Shown here in pieces: positions 6,004 to 7,309 of a stretch of DNA of 7,309 bases (position 1 is the first letter of the stretch; each line of letters begins with the position of its first letter). This DNA is from JAXDBV01 sp034678415 (lineage in GTDB: Bacteria > Bacteroidota > Bacteroidia > Bacteroidales > VadinHA17). Below the pieces are notes generated by a model. The model was not told the DNA's origin. It saw nothing but the letters and a program-made list of their open reading frames with translations, and made no database searches. A program made the translations under genes and the position numbers. The stretch is taken from the NCBI GenBank assembly GCA_034678415.1, contig JAXDBV010000117.1:1-7309 (forward strand). Reading direction: 5' to 3'.

Positions 6004-7254
6004 ATGAGACATATGTTCCGTAAGGGTTGTATCGTTTTACTGTTGCTCGGCGGCTGCTCACAGCCCAGTGATATGACGTTGCCCGGAGCATTGCGCCAGG
6101 GTGCCTTTCTGACGGAAGAACAGGGGCGAACGGAGCTGCAAATGCTGCTGGAACTGTCCCCTGACCTGAAACACTGGAAATACAGGAGGAAAGAGTTGCG
6201 AAAAGGCGTGCTGACAGCCATGAACCTGCATCCTCTCCCTCCGCGTACACCACTGAAAGCGATTTACAGGAATGAGAGGCATTACGACGGGTACACGGTT
6301 TGCAATGTCGCTATCGAGTCTATACCTGGTTTTTTCCTTTGCGGGAACCTGTACCGTCCTGTGACACACCGTAAAAAGTATCCTGCGATCCTCTGCCCTC
6401 ATGGCCATTTTAACAGTGACAGCCTGCTGCTGGGCGGACGGTTCAGAGAGGATATGCAGAAACGCTGCGCCACACTCGCGCGTATGGGAGCTGTCGTGCT
6501 CAGCTATAGCATGTATGGCTATGGTGAGAATGTATGGCAGGTCGATACCCTCGTATCCCATCCCGATGGATTGCCCGTGGAGAATACCACCCTTCACGAT
6601 GTCCCTTTTGCGCTTACCATGCAGACATGGAATGGTATCCGTGCCCTTGACTTCCTCTTTTCGCTGAAGGATATTGACAGGAGACAGATAGGCGTCACGG
6701 GGGCTTCAGGCGGCGGCACACAATCGTTCCTCCTGGCGGCCCTCGACCGCCGGATAAAGGTGTGCGTGCCGGTGGTCATGGTTTCATGTCATTTCTTCGG
6801 GGGATGCAGCTGTGAAAGCGGCCTGCCCGTCCATTGTTCCGTTAACCCCTGTACCAACAATACCGAATTAGCCGCCATGGTGGCTCCACGGCCTATGCTG
6901 CTGATATCCGACGGAGATGACTGGACAAGAAACACTCCCGGCGTGGAATATCCATACCTCAGAACGGTCTATGGATATTTTAATGCAGTTCAGAACATCG
7001 AAAATATCCATTTCCCGGAAGGAAAGCACGATTATGGTTATGAGAAACGGGTGACCGCCTTCCGGTTCCTTGCCCGATACCTGGGGCTGGATCTCAATAC
7101 GGTTACCGCATCCGACGGCTCCATCAATGAAAACGATGTGGTGATCGAACCCCCCGCCGACATGCTCGTGTTTGATGCCGCCAACCCTCTCCCGCATTAC
7201 GCTCTCAAAGGTGAACAACAGATGCGGATTACGATGGAATCACTGCGGAAATAA
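6004..7254 (+). CDS. Lipoprotein alpha/beta hydrolase, acetylxylan-esterase-like
   Basis: The 416-residue protein has a lipoprotein signal: basic MRHMFRK, hydrophobic IVLLLL and lipobox LGGC with the acylated Cys at 18, so it should be anchored in the envelope. The residues after it (SQPSD) carry one acid only, so surface export is not clearly signalled. The body is an alpha/beta hydrolase. It has the oxyanion-type CPHGHF (131-136), the nucleophile elbow GASGGG with Ser235, a likely acid in LISDGDDW (300-307; Asp303, 305 or 306) and a His in GKHDYG (His342). A Cys-rich loop between elbow and acid (Cys262, 268, 270, 278, 283) includes GGCSCE, and a similar GGCxCE is, from memory, common in the acetylxylan-esterase-like group of Bacteroidetes and Planctomycetes. 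Such enzymes usually remove acetyl or other ester groups from polysaccharides. No SusC/SusD or glycosidase gene is present here, so the substrate is open; peptidoglycan or another envelope polymer is possible given the LysM neighbour. The Met at 6013 is an alternative start. Confidence 0.88.
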   Translation: MRHMFRKGCIVLLLLGGCSQPSDMTLPGALRQGAFLTEEQGRTELQMLLELSPDLKHWKYRRKELRKGVLTAMNLHPLPPRTPLKAIYRNERHYDGYTVCNVAIESIPGFFLCGNLYRPVTHRKKYPAILCPHGHFNSDSLLLGGRFREDMQKRCATLARMGAVVLSYSMYGYGENVWQVDTLVSHPDGLPVENTTLHDVPFALTMQTWNGIRALDFLFSLKDIDRRQIGVTGASGGGTQSFLLAALDRRIKVCVPVVMVSCHFFGGCSCESGLPVHCSVNPCTNNTELAAMVAPRPMLLISDGDDWTRNTPGVEYPYLRTVYGYFNAVQNIENIHFPEGKHDYGYEKRVTAFRFLARYLGLDLNTVTASDGSINENDVVIEPPADMLVFDAANPLPHYALKGEQQMRITMESLRK

Positions 7255-7309
7255 GACAGCCCGCGTTCGCTATCAATGCCGATCAACGGATCCCCGCAGG
7301 GCCGGGTGA
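7255..7309. other. Window end, nothing assignable
   Basis: Fifty-five bases follow the esterase stop. No T-run hairpin, promoter or recognisable coding start is visible. Short open frames enter from the right edge on the minus strand but are too short to judge. Confidence 0.5.

Noticed and set aside
5575..6253. Minus-strand frames spanning the LysM-esterase junction
   Set aside because: They cover real coding sequence of both plus-strand genes, and no family resemblance or promoter supports them.

Overview
The window looks like ordinary chromosome from a Bacteroidetes bacterium, probably a Bacteroidales-type lineage of moderate G+C. Three things point there. The purC product follows the Bacteroidetes form of SAICAR synthase. 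The PhoH protein starts with the MNERIIYLEG-type leader usual in that phylum. Genes lack Shine-Dalgarno sequences, while TAnnTTTG promoter elements of the Bacteroidetes sigma factor type are visible. I see no mobile element, CRISPR array, tRNA or rRNA.

Layout: (1) Positions 1-439, minus strand, hold the first 146 codons of a DUF62 / SAM hydroxide adenosyltransferase-family gene cut by the window edge. (2) A short divergent spacer (440-528) carries a TAnnTTTG element in each direction. (3) phoH (529-1509) and purC (1517-2467) form a tight plus-strand pair: an RNA-metabolism ATPase followed by a purine biosynthesis enzyme. (4) A convergent spacer (2468-2669) opens with a strikingly A/T-only stretch containing a perfect 15-bp inverted repeat. 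(5) On the minus strand, 2670-3740 encodes a helical, TPR-like protein of unknown function. (6) A divergent spacer (3741-3966) contains an 8-bp inverted repeat in the presumed leader of the minus-strand gene and weak promoter-like sequences. (7) On the plus strand, 3967-5964 encodes an exported protein with three LysM domains and a type 1 periplasmic-binding-protein fold. It is followed 39 bp later by a lipoprotein alpha/beta hydrolase of the acetylxylan-esterase-like group (6004-7254). The last 55 bases hold nothing I can assign.

The plus-strand genes on the left are housekeeping: RNA quality control or ribosome maturation, and purine synthesis. The right-hand pair is envelope-directed: one product is predicted to bind peptidoglycan from the periplasm, the other to be membrane-anchored. 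The two may share a transcript, but a shared function is only an inference. I do not see an evident novel multi-gene system. The items most worth a second look are the LysM-PBP1/esterase pair, the unassigned helical protein, the A/T-only inverted repeat and the apparent loss of the classical catalytic triad in the DUF62 protein.
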